Part shown: in pieces, positions 16,360 to 25,377 of the stretch
How positions within the stretch are numbered: position 1 is the stretch's first letter
How the letters are laid out: the number at the start of each line of letters is the position of its first letter
NCBI RefSeq assembly: GCF_019352895.1
Contig: NZ_JAAAFX010000009.1
Coordinates: 1 to 64,000 of the forward strand
Reading direction: 5' to 3'
Length of the DNA: 64,000 bases
DNA from: Variovorax boronicumulans
Lineage (GTDB): Bacteria; Pseudomonadota; Gammaproteobacteria; Burkholderiales; Burkholderiaceae_C
Notes under the pieces: model-generated
What the model saw: the letters and a program-made list of their open reading frames with translations, nothing else
Database searches by the model: none
What the model was told of the DNA's origin: nothing
Program-made: the position numbers and the translations under genes

Positions 16360-17250
16360 TCACCCTCGTACGCCTGCCAAGGGCTTGGCATCCTGTGATT
16401 CAAGCCGCCCGCGCAGCCAGGCCACGAACTCGTCGAGTTCTACCGGCAGGGTGCGCCCTGCGGCAGGCAAGGCCATCAGCGTGAAGGGCAATGGCACAAA
16501 GCCCCAAGGCGCCACCAGCCTGCCTTCGTCGAGTTCTCTTCGCACCAGCCTTTTCTCGACCAGTGCGACGCCCAGCCCAGACAGGGCCGCCTCGATGCAG
16601 AGGTGTGTATGGGGTAACGCGATCTGGCCGCCGGTTCCGATGTGGCGGCCGGTCTGTTGTTCCCAGTGGGTCCAGGCACTGGACGTGAAGTCGTGCGTGA
16701 TGCGTGTTCCCGCCTTGGCCTTGCGCTGGTAGCCGGGCCTGCAGACGGGGCCGAAGGCGACGGGCGCCAGCGGGATGGCGCGCGCGCGGTCGGCCTCGGC
16801 GTACGAGCTCAAATCCCAGGCGATCACGAGGTCCGCGCCTTCGGTCCGGATCTCGCGCGCCGACGTCATGGAAAGGCGGATGCGAATGTCGGAGCGCGTG
16901 CGATAGAAGTCTTCAAGGTTCGGCACCAGCCAGCGCATGGCGAAGGTCGCGCTGCATGCCACGTGCAGGCCGGAGCCCCGCACCTGCGCTCGCAACCGCG
17001 CATAGCCGTGTTCGAGCTGTTCGAAGACCCCGCCCACCAGCGCATGCAGGTCTTCTCCGTGCCGGTTCAGCTTCAGGCCTGTGCCTTCCTTGTCGAACAG
17101 CGCCGCGCCGACGTCCTCCTGGAGCAGCTTCAGCTGGCGGCTGACCGCGCCGTGGGTGCGGTGCAGTTCCTCGGCGGCCCGGGTCACGGAACCGGTGCGG
17201 GCCGTGGCTTCGAAGGCGCGCAGCAAGGACAGGGGAGGCAGCGTGCGCAC
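16360..17250 (-). CDS. LysR-family regulator (GcvA-like), next to enolase paralogue
   Basis: 296 residues from the GTG at 17250 (the frame opens at a GTG at 17280). The start fits the GcvA subgroup opening R-x-L-P-P-L-x-x-L-R-A-F-E-A-A-A-R. The HTH runs through SVTRAAEELHRTHGAVSRQLKLLQEDVG. The effector domain has the subgroup's DLVIAWDLSSYAEADRARAI stretch. GcvA-like regulators often control one neighbouring metabolic gene. Here the divergent neighbour is a second-type enolase gene 170 bp away. Confidence 0.9.
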   Translation of the reverse strand: MRTLPPLSLLRAFEATARTGSVTRAAEELHRTHGAVSRQLKLLQEDVGAALFDKEGTGLKLNRHGEDLHALVGGVFEQLEHGYARLRAQVRGSGLHVACSATFAMRWLVPNLEDFYRTRSDIRIRLSMTSAREIRTEGADLVIAWDLSSYAEADRARAIPLAPVAFGPVCRPGYQRKAKAGTRITHDFTSSAWTHWEQQTGRHIGTGGQIALPHTHLCIEAALSGLGVALVEKRLVRRELDEGRLVAPWGFVPLPFTLMALPAAGRTLPVELDEFVAWLRGRLESQDAKPLAGVRG

Positions 17251-17420
17251 GCAGGATTCTTTCGTCAAAAAAACTGACACAGGGCGTCACGGAAATCGAT
17301 TTTCAGATGCTATCCGATTCCGTAGATTTGGCTTCTCCAAGAGCTGTTGCGGATGAGGGCGAAGCTTCTCGACGCGCGGCTGCAAACCACAGTTTTGCCA
17401 GATTTTTTATCGAAGAAATC

Positions 17421-18719
17421 ATGAAGATGAGCCGCATCACGCAGGTCGAAGGTTACGAAGTCATGGACAGCCGGGGCCATCCCACGGTCGAAGTGGAGAT
17501 CACGCTGGACGACGGCACCCGGGGCCGGGCCATCGTCCCGTCAGGAGCCTCCACGGGGGCACGCGAGGCCGTGGAGCGACGCGACGGCGACCCGGCGAGG
17601 TACTTGGGCAAAGGCGTCCGGGCTGCGGTCGATGCGGTCAACACCGAGTTGCGAAGCGTGCTGCTGGGAATGGACGCGTTGGCCCAGCACGCCATCGACC
17701 ACACCATGATCGAACTCGACGGAAGCGAGAACAAGCAGCGCCTGGGCGCGAACGCGATCCTCGGATGCTCGATGGCGGCCGCGCATGCCGCCGCGGCGTC
17801 CACGCGGACTTCGCTGTTCCGCTATCTGGGCGGCGTGCAGGCGGCGGTGCTGCCCGTGCCGATGATCAACATCATCAATGGCGGCGCGCATGCCGACAAT
17901 CCGCTCGACTTCCAGGAATTCATGATCGTGCCGACGGGTGCGAGCTCGTTCGACGACAGCGTGCGCATGGGGTCCGAGGTTTTCCACACGCTGCGCGGCG
18001 CGCTCAAGCGTTCGGGCTTCAACGCCAATGTGGGCGATGAAGGCGGCTTCGCGCCCACGCTGCGGTCGGCCGAGGAAGCGCTGGACCTGATCGTCGAAGC
18101 GATCGCGGCGGCGGGCTACAGGCCCGGCGTCGACATCGCGCTGGCGATCGACCCCGCGGCCAGCGAATTCTTCAGCGACGGACGCTATGTCTATCGCGGC
18201 GAAGGCCTGGCGCGAAGCATCGAAGAGCAGGTCGACTATCTGGCCGGGCTGGTGGCCTCGTACCCGATCGTGTCCATCGAGGATGGCGCGGCCGAGAACG
18301 ACCATGCCGGATGGAAGCTGCTGACGGCACGGCTGGGTGGGCAATGCCAGCTCGTCGGCGACGACGTCTTCTGCACCAACGAGCGGCTTCTTCTGGAAGG
18401 CATCGACGCATCGATCGGCAATTCGATCCTGGTCAAGATGAACCAGATCGGGACGCTGAGCGAAACGCTTTCCACCGTCCGGGCCGCGCAGCGTGCTTCC
18501 TACGGTGTCGTGATCTCCCATCGTTCCGGCGAAACGGAGGACGTCAGCATTGCGGACATCGCCGTCGCCACCAACTCCGGCCAGATCAAGACCGGTTCGC
18601 TGTCTCGCGTGGACCGGACCGCCAAGTACAACCAGCTGATTCGCATCGAGCGCGAGCTGGGCTCGCAGGCGAGCTTTGCCGGCGCGAAGCCGTTCGCGAC
18701 GCGCGCTCGCGTGCGTTGA
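17421..18719 (+). CDS. eno: Enolase (phosphopyruvate hydratase), probable paralogue
   Basis: 432 residues from the ATG at 17421 (or 17427), the normal enolase length; the frame extends upstream without homology. Seen motifs: EVMDSRGHPTVEVE, the mobile loop SGASTGAREAVERRDGD, catalytic Glu in NVGDEGGFAP, metal ligands in SIEDGAAENDHAGW and VGDDVFCTN, catalytic Lys in ILVKMNQIGT, and the SHRSGETED loop. All catalytic residues are kept, so it should interconvert 2-phosphoglycerate and phosphoenolpyruvate. In Burkholderiales the housekeeping eno normally sits near pyrG and kdsA. Here it stands alone beside a LysR regulator, so I infer a conditionally expressed second copy. Confidence 0.93.
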   Translation: MKMSRITQVEGYEVMDSRGHPTVEVEITLDDGTRGRAIVPSGASTGAREAVERRDGDPARYLGKGVRAAVDAVNTELRSVLLGMDALAQHAIDHTMIELDGSENKQRLGANAILGCSMAAAHAAAASTRTSLFRYLGGVQAAVLPVPMINIINGGAHADNPLDFQEFMIVPTGASSFDDSVRMGSEVFHTLRGALKRSGFNANVGDEGGFAPTLRSAEEALDLIVEAIAAAGYRPGVDIALAIDPAASEFFSDGRYVYRGEGLARSIEEQVDYLAGLVASYPIVSIEDGAAENDHAGWKLLTARLGGQCQLVGDDVFCTNERLLLEGIDASIGNSILVKMNQIGTLSETLSTVRAAQRASYGVVISHRSGETEDVSIADIAVATNSGQIKTGSLSRVDRTAKYNQLIRIERELGSQASFAGAKPFATRARVR

Positions 18720-18832
18720 CCGGGGGCGGTGCGCGGTCGCGGGATAGCGCAGTCGAACGCGACGCCGCATCCCATGCGGGGCAGCGCGCTTCGACTTGAA
18801 TGCGGCCCGATGACTCGGGTACGCTTGTGGTC

Positions 18833-19261
18833 ATGCTCAGCATTCACGCCGATACATCCCATGTGATCCAGCTGGCCGTGGGGCCCTCGTTCATGCTGGC
18901 GGCCATTGGCGGGACCTTGACCGTGCTCACGAACCGCCTGGCACGCGTCAACGACCGCATGCACAAGTGCCGCGACGAGCGCGATGGCGCGAGCCCGACC
19001 CGGTGCGGGGAGATCGATGGCGAACTGGCGACGCTCAACCGCCGGGCGAAGATTCTCAACGCCGCGGTGTCCACCGGCGCGCTGTGCGGCGTCATCGTCT
19101 GCCTGCTCATCGGATCGCTGTTCGTGGCGAACGAACTCACCTTGGCCTTCGACCGGCCGGTCGCCGTCCTCTTCGTGGTCGCCATGCTCGCGCTGATCGC
19201 CACGTATGGACTGTTGCTGGTCGAAGTCTTCGTGACGCAGCGCAGCATCAATCCCACGTAG
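18833..19261 (+). CDS. DUF2721 membrane protein
   Basis: 142 residues from the ATG at 18833. Helix 1 is VIQLAVGPSFMLAAIGGTLTVLTNRLARVNDR, which is characteristic of DUF2721. A charged cytoplasmic stretch follows, then two more helices: AAVSTGALCGVIVCLLIGSLFVAN and VAVLFVVAMLALIATYGLLLVEV. Small three-helix inner-membrane proteins of this family are widespread in proteobacteria and uncharacterised. No operon partner. Confidence 0.85.
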   Translation: MLSIHADTSHVIQLAVGPSFMLAAIGGTLTVLTNRLARVNDRMHKCRDERDGASPTRCGEIDGELATLNRRAKILNAAVSTGALCGVIVCLLIGSLFVANELTLAFDRPVAVLFVVAMLALIATYGLLLVEVFVTQRSINPT

Positions 19262-19408
19262 CTTGCAAGGGGCGGCGCCAGGATATCGACCCCGGCGCGT
19301 GAATCGCCCCATCGCTTCGCAGAGGCGTCGGCAGGCGTCCATGAACGAAAGCCGATTGACAGCTCCCCGCGCGATACTCCGCGACCCGTCTGTCTGCGCG
19401 AAAAAGCA

Positions 19409-20968
19409 ATGCAAGAAGCCACCGCCTCGATCTCCTCCGTCTCCCGCCGCGGCCTGCTGCGCCTGTCGCTCGGCGGCACCGTCATGGCCGCCGTTCCCGG
19501 CCTCGGCTGGGCCGCGACCGGCGCCGCTGCGCCGGCCTTCACCGATGGCCTGCCGCGCAGCCGCCCCGAGGCGCAGGGCATCTCGTCCGCCGCGATCCTC
19601 GCTTTCCTCGACGACGCGGAGCGCAGCGCGTTCGAGCTGCACGGCTTCATGCTGTGGCGCAACGGCCATGTGGTGGCCGAAGGCTGGTGGGACCCGTACA
19701 AGGCCGAGCGCCGCCACATGACGCACTCGCTCACCAAGAGCGTCACCGTGTGCGCGGTCGGCATGGCCATTGCCGACGGCAAGTTCGGGCTCGACGACAA
19801 GGTGGTGTCCTTCTTTCCCGAACACCTTCCGCCCGTGGTCAGTCCCAACCTCGCGGCCATGACCGTGCGCGACCTGCTGAGCATGCGCACCGGCCACGAG
19901 GCGATGGTGTCGGGCTCGGTGTGGCGGCAGATCCGCACCAGCTGGATCGCCGAGTTCTTCAAGATCCCCGTGGTCTACACGCCGGGCAGCAAGTTCGTCT
20001 ACACCAGCGCGGCGACCTACATGCTGTCGGCCATCGTCACGAAGACCACGGGCCAGTCGGTGGCCGACTACCTCAAGCCACGCTTCTTCGAGCCGCTGGG
20101 CATCACCGGCTACGAATGGGACGTCGGCCCCGAGGGCATCTCGCCGGGCGCCAACGGCCTGAGCTGGAAGACCGTCGACTCGCTCAAGCTGGGCATCCTG
20201 CATGCGCAGAACGGCGTGTGGAACGGCCAGCAGATCCTCTCCCGGGACTGGGTGGATTCCGTGCACGCGCCGCACACCAAGGACAGGTACGGCTACCAGT
20301 GGTGGCTGGGCCCGCGCGGCGCCTACAACGCCGACGGCCTGTTCGGCCAGTATGCGGTGGTGTTCCCCGAGCAGAACGCGGTGCTCGCGCTCAACAGCGC
20401 GCTGCCGCCCAAGGCCGGCTTCAACGCGGGCCTGCTGTACAAGCACTTTCCGGCGGCGTTCGGCGACCGCATGCCCCCGAGCGACAAGGCCAACGCCGCG
20501 CTCCAGGCCCGCACGCGCACGCTGCAGCTGCTGCCGCCCGTGAAGGCCAGCAGTTCGCCGGTGGTGGCGAATGTCTCGGGCCAGCGCTACGACTTCCCAG
20601 AGAACTCCGAGAAGATCCGGTCGATGCGGCTCGACTTCAGCGCCGACGACTGCACCTTCACCCTGGACGACGAGCGCGGCACGCACAAGGTGCGGGCCGG
20701 CCTGCGCCAACCGGTGGAGGGCGACACCACCGTCACCGGCAACAAGCTGCACCACGAGTACCAGCCCGAGGTGATGCGCGTGGTGGCCAGCGGCGAGTGG
20801 CGCGATGCGCGCACCTTCGTCATGACCTGGACCTTCGTCGAGTCGGCCTTCCGCGACACGGTGGTGTGCCGCTTCGCAGGGCCCTACCTGCGCTTCGACC
20901 GCAGCGTGAACGTCAATTCGAGCGCGACCGAAATGCCGACGCTGACCGGGACGCGCGCGAAGGCCTGA
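19409..20968 (+). CDS. Exported serine hydrolase of the beta-lactamase (class C) fold
   Basis: 519 residues. The N-terminus has SRRGLLRLSLGG followed by a hydrophobic stretch and an AA-rich cleavage region, a twin-arginine type signal (the RR pair is present, the rest of the consensus is weak). Catalytic Ser and Lys are in HSLTKSVT (S-x-x-K), followed by the class C/DD-peptidase-like Tyr in FVYTSAATYML and a late HTKDRYGYQWW strand. The C-terminal 120 residues form an extra beta-rich domain, as in 6-aminohexanoate-dimer hydrolase/esterase relatives. It probably hydrolyses small esters or amides in the periplasm. An antibiotic-resistance role is not implied. Confidence 0.88.
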   Translation: MQEATASISSVSRRGLLRLSLGGTVMAAVPGLGWAATGAAAPAFTDGLPRSRPEAQGISSAAILAFLDDAERSAFELHGFMLWRNGHVVAEGWWDPYKAERRHMTHSLTKSVTVCAVGMAIADGKFGLDDKVVSFFPEHLPPVVSPNLAAMTVRDLLSMRTGHEAMVSGSVWRQIRTSWIAEFFKIPVVYTPGSKFVYTSAATYMLSAIVTKTTGQSVADYLKPRFFEPLGITGYEWDVGPEGISPGANGLSWKTVDSLKLGILHAQNGVWNGQQILSRDWVDSVHAPHTKDRYGYQWWLGPRGAYNADGLFGQYAVVFPEQNAVLALNSALPPKAGFNAGLLYKHFPAAFGDRMPPSDKANAALQARTRTLQLLPPVKASSSPVVANVSGQRYDFPENSEKIRSMRLDFSADDCTFTLDDERGTHKVRAGLRQPVEGDTTVTGNKLHHEYQPEVMRVVASGEWRDARTFVMTWTFVESAFRDTVVCRFAGPYLRFDRSVNVNSSATEMPTLTGTRAKA

Positions 20969-21035
20969 GCGGTTCGTCGCAAGGACACGGCGCGCCTCGC
21001 CCTTCGATGCAGCGCGTTCCCTATCATCGCGCTCG

Positions 21036-21845
21036 ATGCCTTCCCGCCGCGCCGAGCCCATCCCCTACGAAGAGCTGCCCCTCGGCAGCCTGCGGGAGGA
21101 CCGCATCGAAGCGTTGTGGTGCTATCGCAGCGCCATCGCGCGCCGGCAACTCGTGCTGCCCGACGGGCGGATGGACCTCGTGGCGCGCGGCACCCTGGCG
21201 CCCTCCGGCCAGCTTGCCGACATCCGGCTGGCGCTCGCGGGCCCGGCGGACCGGCCCGGCTTCGTGAGCACCCCTGCCGCGACCGTGACCCTGGGCGTTC
21301 GATTCCGCATCGGATGGGGCAGTGCGTGCCTGGGCCTCGACGCCGCCTCGTTGCGCAACCGGGTGGCGGTGGGACGCGCCGCCGAAGCGCTGATCGGCCC
21401 GTCCGCGCAAGCGATGCTGCGCGCATGCAGCGTCGACGAACTGCGGCAGGCGCTGGTCGACACGGCCCATGCGATGAGCCTGCGTGCCGCGCCGCCCGCC
21501 GGGCATGCGCGCGTGCTGCAGGCCGTGGAACTGATGCGGCACGGCGTGGCGATCGGCGCGCTCGGCGAGCGGATCGGCATGGCCGAGCGCACGCTGCGCC
21601 GCGACGTGGATGCTTCCGTGGGCCTGCCGCTGCGCACCCTCGGCGGCATCCTCCGCTTCCAGCGAACCCTGGCCCGGCTCCAGGGTGAGGCCGTGCGCAG
21701 CCTGGGGACGCTCGCGGCCGAAGCGGGCTACTCGGACCAGGCCCACATGACGCGTGCGTTCCGGCGCTTCGGCAACTTCACGCCCGCGCTGCCCGAGCCC
21801 GCGCCCGTGGTGGAGCACATCGACCACCACGTGCCCTGGCCGTAA
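21036..21845 (+). CDS. AraC-family transcriptional regulator
   Basis: 269 residues. The C-terminal third carries the double HTH: IGALGERIGMAERTLRRDVDASVGLPLRTLGGILRFQRTL, then LGTLAAEAGYSDQAHMTRAFRRFGNFTP, which is the AraC signature. The N-terminal part is a DUF6597-like sensor (PYEELPLGSLREDRIEALWCYRS). Target unknown. It shares orientation with the serine hydrolase upstream and the PaiB gene downstream, 58 bp away. Confidence 0.92.
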   Translation: MPSRRAEPIPYEELPLGSLREDRIEALWCYRSAIARRQLVLPDGRMDLVARGTLAPSGQLADIRLALAGPADRPGFVSTPAATVTLGVRFRIGWGSACLGLDAASLRNRVAVGRAAEALIGPSAQAMLRACSVDELRQALVDTAHAMSLRAAPPAGHARVLQAVELMRHGVAIGALGERIGMAERTLRRDVDASVGLPLRTLGGILRFQRTLARLQGEAVRSLGTLAAEAGYSDQAHMTRAFRRFGNFTPALPEPAPVVEHIDHHVPWP

Positions 21846-21903
21846 CGTTCAAGACCCGATGCGGCGGGCGGGCCACACTGCGCGGCCCCCGACGGAACCC
21901 CCG

Positions 21904-22527
21904 ATGCACATCCAACCGCTCTTCGCCGAAACCGACATCGGCGCGCTTCATCGTCTGATCGATACCTACCCGCTGGCCACGCTGACGACGCACACCCCGC
22001 AGGGCCTGGAAGCGCACCTGCTGCCCCTCGAGCGCATCGCGACAGGCGTTCACGGCGGCCTGCGCGGCCATGTCGCCCGGCAGCACACGCTGTGCACCGA
22101 GGCGGCCGACGGCAGCGACGTGCTGCTCGTCTTCCAGGGACCGAACGCCTACATCTCTCCGCGCTGGTACGTGAACGGACAGCGCAGCGGCCGGCTCGCG
22201 CCCAGCTGGAACTACGTGGCGGTGCAGGCGCGGGGCCGGCTGCGCTTCATCGACGACGGCGCGTGGCTGCGCGCGCACCTGGGCGCGCTCATGGCCCGAC
22301 AGGAGTCGCAGCGCGAGCAGCCCTGGTCGCTGGACGACACCGCTGCGGACTTCGTGGCGGATGCCGCGCAGCGGCTGATCGGTTTCGAGATCGAGATCCT
22401 GGACCTGAGCGGCAAGCGCTTCCTGTCGCAGCAGCGCACCGAGGCCGACCGGCGCAGCCTGGTCCGGCACCTCGAACGCGAGCCGTCCGGGATGGCGCGG
22501 GACCTGGCGGCGTTGATCGTTCCTTGA
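21904..22527 (+). CDS. paiB: PaiB-family FMN-binding regulator
   Basis: 207 residues from the ATG at 21904, which fits the PaiB start M-(Y/H)-(I/V)-P-x-x-F. Conserved elements seen: LIDTYPLATLTTHTPQGLEAHLLPLE (flavin-reductase-like split barrel), GHVARQH, VLLVFQGPNAYISPRWYV and the NYVAVQARGRLRFIDD block. PaiB proteins bind flavin and were described as negative regulators of sporulation/protease genes in Bacillus. In proteobacteria their role is unclear, and detoxification with a PaiA acetyltransferase has been proposed. No PaiA is adjacent. Confidence 0.9.
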   Translation: MHIQPLFAETDIGALHRLIDTYPLATLTTHTPQGLEAHLLPLERIATGVHGGLRGHVARQHTLCTEAADGSDVLLVFQGPNAYISPRWYVNGQRSGRLAPSWNYVAVQARGRLRFIDDGAWLRAHLGALMARQESQREQPWSLDDTAADFVADAAQRLIGFEIEILDLSGKRFLSQQRTEADRRSLVRHLEREPSGMARDLAALIVP

Positions 22528-22617
22528 GTCCGGGCCGTCGAGGGCCGGCGCGGCGCACGGGCGCCACGGCGCTTCCCGCAGCGCATCGCTACCAGGTCCG
22601 GGCGCCCGATGGCCGCC

Positions 22618-23421
22618 TCACACGCCGAACCAATGCCTCAGATCGCTGCGTGCGGCGTACGCGGGCGGGCGCTGCTCCCTGAAGGCTGCCAGGGCCTCCT
22701 TCGCGTCCGGGTGGCCGCTCATGCGGACGGTCGCACCCTGTTCGAACGCGTAGCCCTCGGTCAGGCTCATTCCTTCGATCCGGTCCAGCACACGCTTGCT
22801 CACCCGCACCGCGGTCGGGCTGTACGAGGCGATGCGCTGCGCGTGCCGGTGGGCCTCGCTGCGCACCTTGTCATCGTCGCAGACGACGATCGCGCCGCCC
22901 GCTGCCGCAAAGTCTTCCGCGGTCTCGGGCTGGCCCGTGAAGTACATGCGGCGAACGAGCGGTTGCGGTGCGAGGCGGGCGAGGTGGCGCGCGCCGCCCA
23001 TCACGCCCACCGTCAACTCCGGCAGGCCGAAGCGGCTGCTGCGGGCGGCGACCACGAAATCGCAGGAGGCGGCCAACGCCAGGCCGGTGCCCAGCGCCGC
23101 GCCGTGCACGGCGCCGATCACCGGAACGCCGCAGCTGGAGATCGAGAAGAAGGCTTCGCGCACGCGCCACATTCGCTCCACGGCGTTGTCGGGCGCCATC
23201 GTCGCGAACTCGTCCAGGTCGTTGCCGGCGCAGAAGTGCCTGCCCTGGCCGCACAGCACGATGGCCCGCACGTCTTCACCCAGTTCGTCGACGTTGCCGA
23301 AGAGCTGCCGGATCTCGATGTACATGTCCCGGTCCACGGCATTGGCCGGCGGGCGCGCCAGCTCGACCTGGTACACGCCGTGGCCCGGCGTGGAGACATT
23401 CAGGCTCTTGAACGAAGTCAT
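22618..23421 (-). CDS. Enoyl-CoA hydratase/isomerase family protein
   Basis: 267 residues from the ATG at 23421; the frame upstream is read-through of the previous gene. Crotonase-fold hallmarks: RAIVLCGQGRHFCAGNDLDEF (first oxyanion-hole loop) and GAVHGAALGTGLALAASCDFVVA (second oxyanion-hole helix), then LPELTVGVMGGARHLARL. It should hydrate or isomerise an enoyl-CoA. It is the last gene of the Liv transporter operon, which implies that the imported compound is degraded through CoA thioesters. Confidence 0.9.
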   Translation of the reverse strand: MTSFKSLNVSTPGHGVYQVELARPPANAVDRDMYIEIRQLFGNVDELGEDVRAIVLCGQGRHFCAGNDLDEFATMAPDNAVERMWRVREAFFSISSCGVPVIGAVHGAALGTGLALAASCDFVVAARSSRFGLPELTVGVMGGARHLARLAPQPLVRRMYFTGQPETAEDFAAAGGAIVVCDDDKVRSEAHRHAQRIASYSPTAVRVSKRVLDRIEGMSLTEGYAFEQGATVRMSGHPDAKEALAAFREQRPPAYAARSDLRHWFGV

Positions 23422-23440
23422 GGCATACCTTTCACGCGAA

Positions 23441-23839
23441 TCAGGAAGAGGGCGTCGGCGACGCGTGATGGCAGGCGATCTTCCAGGCCTGCTGTTCGTC
23501 GACGAGCACATGGGTGAAGCGCATGAACACCTCGGTATTGCCACCGCCGAAGCGCAGGACGGCATCCGCCGCAGCACTCACTGCACAGGGGCCCGCCCAC
23601 TCGGCACTCACCTGCTGGAAGCGGATCTGCTTGGGGCCCAGCGCTGAGAAGCTGCCCAGGTAGTCCCGGATCGCGTCGTGCCCGCGCAGCAGCTGGGGCC
23701 TGGAGCCGTACATCATGGCGTTCTCCGTGTAGAGCCGGACCAGCAGCTCCACGTCCGCGGCCGAGAACGCATCGGCCCACCGCGCGAAGCTCTCCCGCGC
23801 CAGCTGCATCGGCAGTTCGGCATCTTGCCTGTCGACCAT
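23441..23839 (-). CDS. SnoaL/NTF2-like protein
   Basis: 132 residues, start ATG at 23839 with GGAGATTTCG upstream. The sequence FARWADAFSAADVELLVRLYTENAMMYGSRPQLLRGHDAIRDYLGSF follows the SnoaL-like/DUF4440 cone fold (helical lid plus one side of a barrel), and WKIACHHAS ends the sheet. Members are small isomerases, hydrolases or ligand-binding proteins. Catalytic residues cannot be assigned. It lies between LivF and the enoyl-CoA hydratase in the same operon. Confidence 0.8.
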   Translation of the reverse strand: MVDRQDAELPMQLARESFARWADAFSAADVELLVRLYTENAMMYGSRPQLLRGHDAIRDYLGSFSALGPKQIRFQQVSAEWAGPCAVSAAADAVLRFGGGNTEVFMRFTHVLVDEQQAWKIACHHASPTPSS

Positions 23840-23878
23840 TCGAAATCTCCTTTGACTGGTTGGCTGGAAGAAGTCCGG

Positions 23879-24604
23879 TCACGCGCCCAGGTAGGCGCGC
23901 ATCAGGTCCTCGTTCTCCATGATCCGTCCCCACTCGTGCGGCTGGATCTCCTGTACCACGCGCCCCAGGGACATCACATAGGCACGGTCGGCAATCTCGG
24001 CCGCCAGCGCCACGTTCTGCTCGATCAGGAGGATGGCCAGTCCGCGCTCGCGCAGCTTCGCCGTCGCCTCCACGATGTGCCGCAGCACCTTGGGCGCCAG
24101 TCCGGTCGAGGGCTCGTCCATGACCAGCAGGTCCGGCTGCAGCAGCAGGGCGCGAGCGATTGCCACCATCTGCTGCTCGCCGCCGCTGAGCAGTTCGACG
24201 GCCGAATCGAGTCGGCCGTGCATGAAGGGGAAGAGCTCGATCACGTCGTCCAGCGAGAAGCGCCGCGCCACCTGGCGCCGCGCGCCTTGGTGCTGGGCCG
24301 CCTGCAGGTTGGTCAGCACGCTGAGCTCGCCGAAGAGATTCCGGTTCTCCAGCACCACGCCCAGCCCTTGCTGCACCCGTTGGTGGGCGGGCATGGCGCC
24401 GATCTCGCGCCCGTCCTTGGTGATCGAGCCGGCGCCCAGCGGGAGCAGCCCGCAGACAGCCCGCACCAGCGTGCTCTTGCCCGCGCCGTTGGCACCGATG
24501 ATCGCCACGGCCTCGTGGGGCGCGACGCACATAGAGACGCCATGCAGGACAGGGATGCGGCCGTAGCCCGTGTCGATCCCCGCCACTTGAAGTTTCATGT
24601 TCAT
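23879..24604 (-). CDS. livF: LivF-type ABC transporter ATPase (cluster 1)
   Basis: 241 residues, ATG at 24604. Walker A GANGAGKST, Q-loop region VVLENRNLFGELSV (N-R-N-L-F is the LivF form), signature LLSGGEQQMVAIARAL, Walker B LLVMDEPSTGLAP and H-loop replaced by LIEQNV, all typical of LivF. It energises branched-chain amino-acid-type uptake at the inner membrane with LivG, LivM and LivH. Genes in this cluster are adjacent or overlapping. In catabolic operons such transporters commonly import aromatic or acidic carbon sources. Confidence 0.95.
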   Translation of the reverse strand: MNMKLQVAGIDTGYGRIPVLHGVSMCVAPHEAVAIIGANGAGKSTLVRAVCGLLPLGAGSITKDGREIGAMPAHQRVQQGLGVVLENRNLFGELSVLTNLQAAQHQGARRQVARRFSLDDVIELFPFMHGRLDSAVELLSGGEQQMVAIARALLLQPDLLVMDEPSTGLAPKVLRHIVEATAKLRERGLAILLIEQNVALAAEIADRAYVMSLGRVVQEIQPHEWGRIMENEDLMRAYLGA

Positions 24605-24609
24605 GGGGC

Positions 24610-25377
24610 TCAGACTCCGAGATAGGCTTCGCGCACGCGCGGGTCCTGCTTGACCTCGCGCAGCGGGCCCGAGGTGATGATTTCGCCGAAGCACAGCACG
24701 TGCACGGTGTCCGCCACCGTCATCAGGTCCATGTCGTGCGAGACGAGCAAGAGGGTCGTGCCGCCCTGCTTGAGGGTCTGCAGGGCCTGTGCGAGCTCCG
24801 TCACCTCCTCCATGTTCAGGCCGGAGGAGGGCTCGTCCAGGCACAGCAGGCGGGGTTGCGCCACGGCAGCGCGCGCCAGTTCCACCATGCGCTGGCGGCC
24901 GGCGGGCAGGTCGCCTGCGCGGCTCCCCCACACGGACTGCAGGTTGAAGCGCTCGCCCACCGCATCGGCGTTCTCGCGCATGCGCCGCAGATCCCCGCGC
25001 GCCCGGGGCAGCATGAACAGGTCCTCGAGGAAGCTGCTGGCCGTGCCGAGATAGCCGGCGGCCACCAGGTTCTCCTCGACCGTCATGTTGGCGAAGGTCT
25101 GCGGCGTCTGGAAGGTGCGGATCAGGCCCGCGCGGGCCCGTTTCGGCACGCTCCAGCCCGTGATGTCTTGGCCGTCGTAGCGCACGGTGCCGCCCTTGGG
25201 TGCGAGGAAGCCCGAGACGATGTTGAACAGCGTGCTCTTGCCGGCGCCGTTGGGTCCGATCAATCCGGTGATGGCGCCCTCGGGCACATCGAAGGTGATG
25301 CCGCGCAGAACGCTCAGGCCGCGGAAGCTGTGGGCGATGTCCTTCGCCGCCATCAGGGGTGTCGTGTGTGTGCTCAT
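24610..25377 (-). CDS. livG: LivG-type ABC transporter ATPase (cluster 1)
   Basis: 255 residues, ATG at 25377 overlapping the permease stop. Walker A GPNGAGKST, Q-loop in LIRTFQTPQTFANMTV, a degenerate signature GDLPAGRQRMVELARAA (usual LSGGQ/LSYGQ reads LPAGR), Walker B LLCLDEPSSGLN and H-loop SHDMDLM. The altered signature (P and A for S and G/Y) is a variation in LivG-like proteins, not clear inactivation. Pairs with LivF as the ATPase heterodimer. Confidence 0.94.
   Translation of the reverse strand: MSTHTTPLMAAKDIAHSFRGLSVLRGITFDVPEGAITGLIGPNGAGKSTLFNIVSGFLAPKGGTVRYDGQDITGWSVPKRARAGLIRTFQTPQTFANMTVEENLVAAGYLGTASSFLEDLFMLPRARGDLRRMRENADAVGERFNLQSVWGSRAGDLPAGRQRMVELARAAVAQPRLLCLDEPSSGLNMEEVTELAQALQTLKQGGTTLLLVSHDMDLMTVADTVHVLCFGEIITSGPLREVKQDPRVREAYLGV

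Noticed and set aside
16113..16403. 96-codon minus-strand frame between HxlR and LysR
   Set aside because: Overlaps the LysR 3' end, no Shine-Dalgarno and no family-like sequence.
19409..20968. Antibiotic-resistance beta-lactamase
   Set aside because: The SxxK fold is shared with esterases and amidases; the extra C-terminal domain and context favour a general serine hydrolase.
18500..21061. 853-codon minus-strand frame across the enolase end, DUF2721 and serine hydrolase genes
   Set aside because: It crosses three well-supported genes and has low-complexity Arg/Gly/His composition.
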